Shown here piece by piece: positions 63,105 to 64,000 of a stretch of 64,000 nt of DNA. The translations under genes were made by a program, and so were the position numbers. This DNA comes from Acanthosepion pharaonis (lineage: Eukaryota > Mollusca > Cephalopoda > Sepiida > Sepiidae): positions 646,501 to 710,500 of the forward strand of contig CAHIKZ030005210.1 in the NCBI GenBank assembly GCA_903632075.3. The letters are read 5' to 3'. Within the stretch, counting starts at the first letter, position 1, and every line of letters begins with the position of its first letter. The notes under the pieces are model-generated. The model was not told where the DNA came from and searched no databases. It was given only the letters and a program-made list of their open reading frames with translations.

Positions 63105-63395
63105 TAATACCCAGATGTCCTCAAGGACACATGGCACAGTGGATAAAGGCGTTGGTTAGATCCAGTGACAGGACCCAAAGAGTGTGAGTCCAATACCCGG
63201 TTAAGGCAGTGGAGAACTTTCAGAGGGAAATTAGCAGGAGATAACTGATACATGGCACGTGGAACTAGAACAGTCTACCCAGTCAGTGAAATAAAGGGTT
63301 CAGTTCGAAATTCCAACCAAAACGTTGTGATAAATATGATAAAGATGAGGACAATAGTCCGAATAATGTAATAACCAACAAAGATTAATGACATA
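63105..63395 (+). mobile_element. tRNA-derived SINE, plus strand, head and body collinear
   Basis: Head: ACATGGCACAGTGGATAAAG (A-box), GTGTGAGTCCAATACCCGG (B-box). Body: GATACATGGCACGTGGAACT, TCAGTGAAATAAAGGGTTCA, GTTCGAAATTCCAACC, CAAAACGTTGTGATAAATAT, GAGGACAATAGTCCGAATAA. This is the clearest collinear copy of the AACGTTTCGGCC family, lacking the CCTGAAGAAGGCC hairpin half. Confidence 0.82.
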
Positions 63396-63434
63396 AAATC
63401 CTCCGACCCAATTCAGCATTCGCTTAACACTTTG

Positions 63435-64000
63435 AGCCTTGACCACTGCTTTGCCGGTGGCAGAGAAAAATAACGTATGGCTCAGCCACTAGTTGAACAG
63501 TGTTAGAGAAAAAATGACTTAATGCCCAGCCACCGGTTGAACGGTGGTAGAGAAAAATAAATTAATGCCCAACCACCTGTTGAACAGTGGTAGAGAAAAA
63601 TGACTTAATGCCCAGCCACCGCTTGAACGGTGGTAGAGAAAAATGACTTAACGCCAAGCCACCGGTTGAACGAAGGTAGAGAAAAATGTCTTAATGCCCA
63701 GCCACCGCTTGAACGGTGGTAGAGAAAAATGACTTAACGTCAAGCCACCGGATGAACGGTGGTAGAGAAAAATGTCTTAATGCCTAGCCACCGGTTGAAC
63801 GGTGGTAGAGAAAAATGTCTTAATGCCCAGCCACCGGTTAAACGGTGGTAGAAAAAAAATCTTAATGCCCAGTCTGGGTTGAACGGTGGTAGAGAAAAAT
63901 GACTTAATGCCCAGCCACCGCTTGAACGGTGGTAGAGAAAAAATGACTTAACGCCAAGCCACCGGTTGAACGAAGGTAGAGAAAAATGACAATGCCCAGC
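63435..64000. repeat. 43-bp minisatellite with a dyad in each unit, open at the window end
   Basis: The unit CTTAATGCCCAGCCACCGGT plus TGAACGGTGGTAGAGAAAAA plus TGA repeats about 13 times. Each unit holds the CCACCG...CGGTGG dyad around GTTGAA. Two variants alternate (ATGCCCAGCCACCGCTTGAA and ACGCCAAGCCACCGGTTGAA with CGAAGG), so part of the array is a dimer of 86 bp. The array is cut by the window edge. Confidence 0.93.

Overview
This window is repeat-dense, AT-rich DNA from an animal nuclear genome. I found no convincing host protein-coding exon. The repeat content points to a mollusc, most likely a cephalopod such as an octopus: many tRNA-derived SINEs with long conserved bodies, 5S rRNA-tRNA composite SINEs, Penelope-like elements with GIY-YIG nuclease domains, abundant Jockey/CR1-like LINE 3' ends, and very long (TA)n, (CA)n and (CT)n microsatellites. 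The species is inference; a genome alignment would settle it.

Layout. 0-9.4 kb: microsatellites, a LINE 3' end with an (AAT)n tail (2.47-2.97 kb), a mariner relic (4.73-5.1 kb), two tRNA or 5S-tRNA SINEs (5.5-6.55 kb), and folded-back, repeatedly duplicated LINE tails (7.1-9.2 kb). 9.4-20 kb: several unrelated minisatellites (119 bp, ~130 bp, 30 bp, ~74 bp), more LINE and SINE copies and a Tc1 relic. 20-26 kb: a 5S-tRNA SINE cluster, a tandem trio of tRNA-like SINEs, and a near-palindromic 102-bp mariner MITE. 26-35 kb: LINE, hAT, Jockey-RT, mariner and Tc1 relics, and a minus-strand Penelope-like element split by two insertions. 35-41.5 kb: LINE 3' ends, including two head-to-tail copies, and another MITE. 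42-44.6 kb: a degenerate CCTAAC telomere-like array interrupted by a hAT transposon. 45-48.6 kb: a 22-bp minisatellite, a pogo/Tigger relic and a second trio of tRNA-like SINEs.

The outstanding object is a 10.3-kb tandem array at 49.03-59.31 kb, with about 45 monomers of ~230 bp. Each monomer is almost entirely a chain of hairpins. The array has internal higher-order structure: a 4-mer block of ~915 bp, 3-mer echoes, and a dimer block of ~463 bp at the right end. Five dispersed single-unit relatives lie elsewhere in the window (13.74, 27.81, 33.94, 38.05 and 61.75 kb). Compared with the array they show paired substitutions that preserve the stems. One is circularly permuted and one has 19-bp terminal repeats exactly one monomer apart. 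This suggests a structured, possibly circular-intermediate mobile unit that seeded a satellite.

The right end holds a 66-bp minisatellite, a clean 164-bp solo LTR with a 5-bp target duplication, a Penelope GIY-YIG fragment, a tRNA SINE, and a 43-bp dyad-containing minisatellite that runs off the window. All coding pieces are broken transposon relics, and no gene network can be inferred. All structure, period and homology statements come from reading by eye; no alignment or folding program was run.
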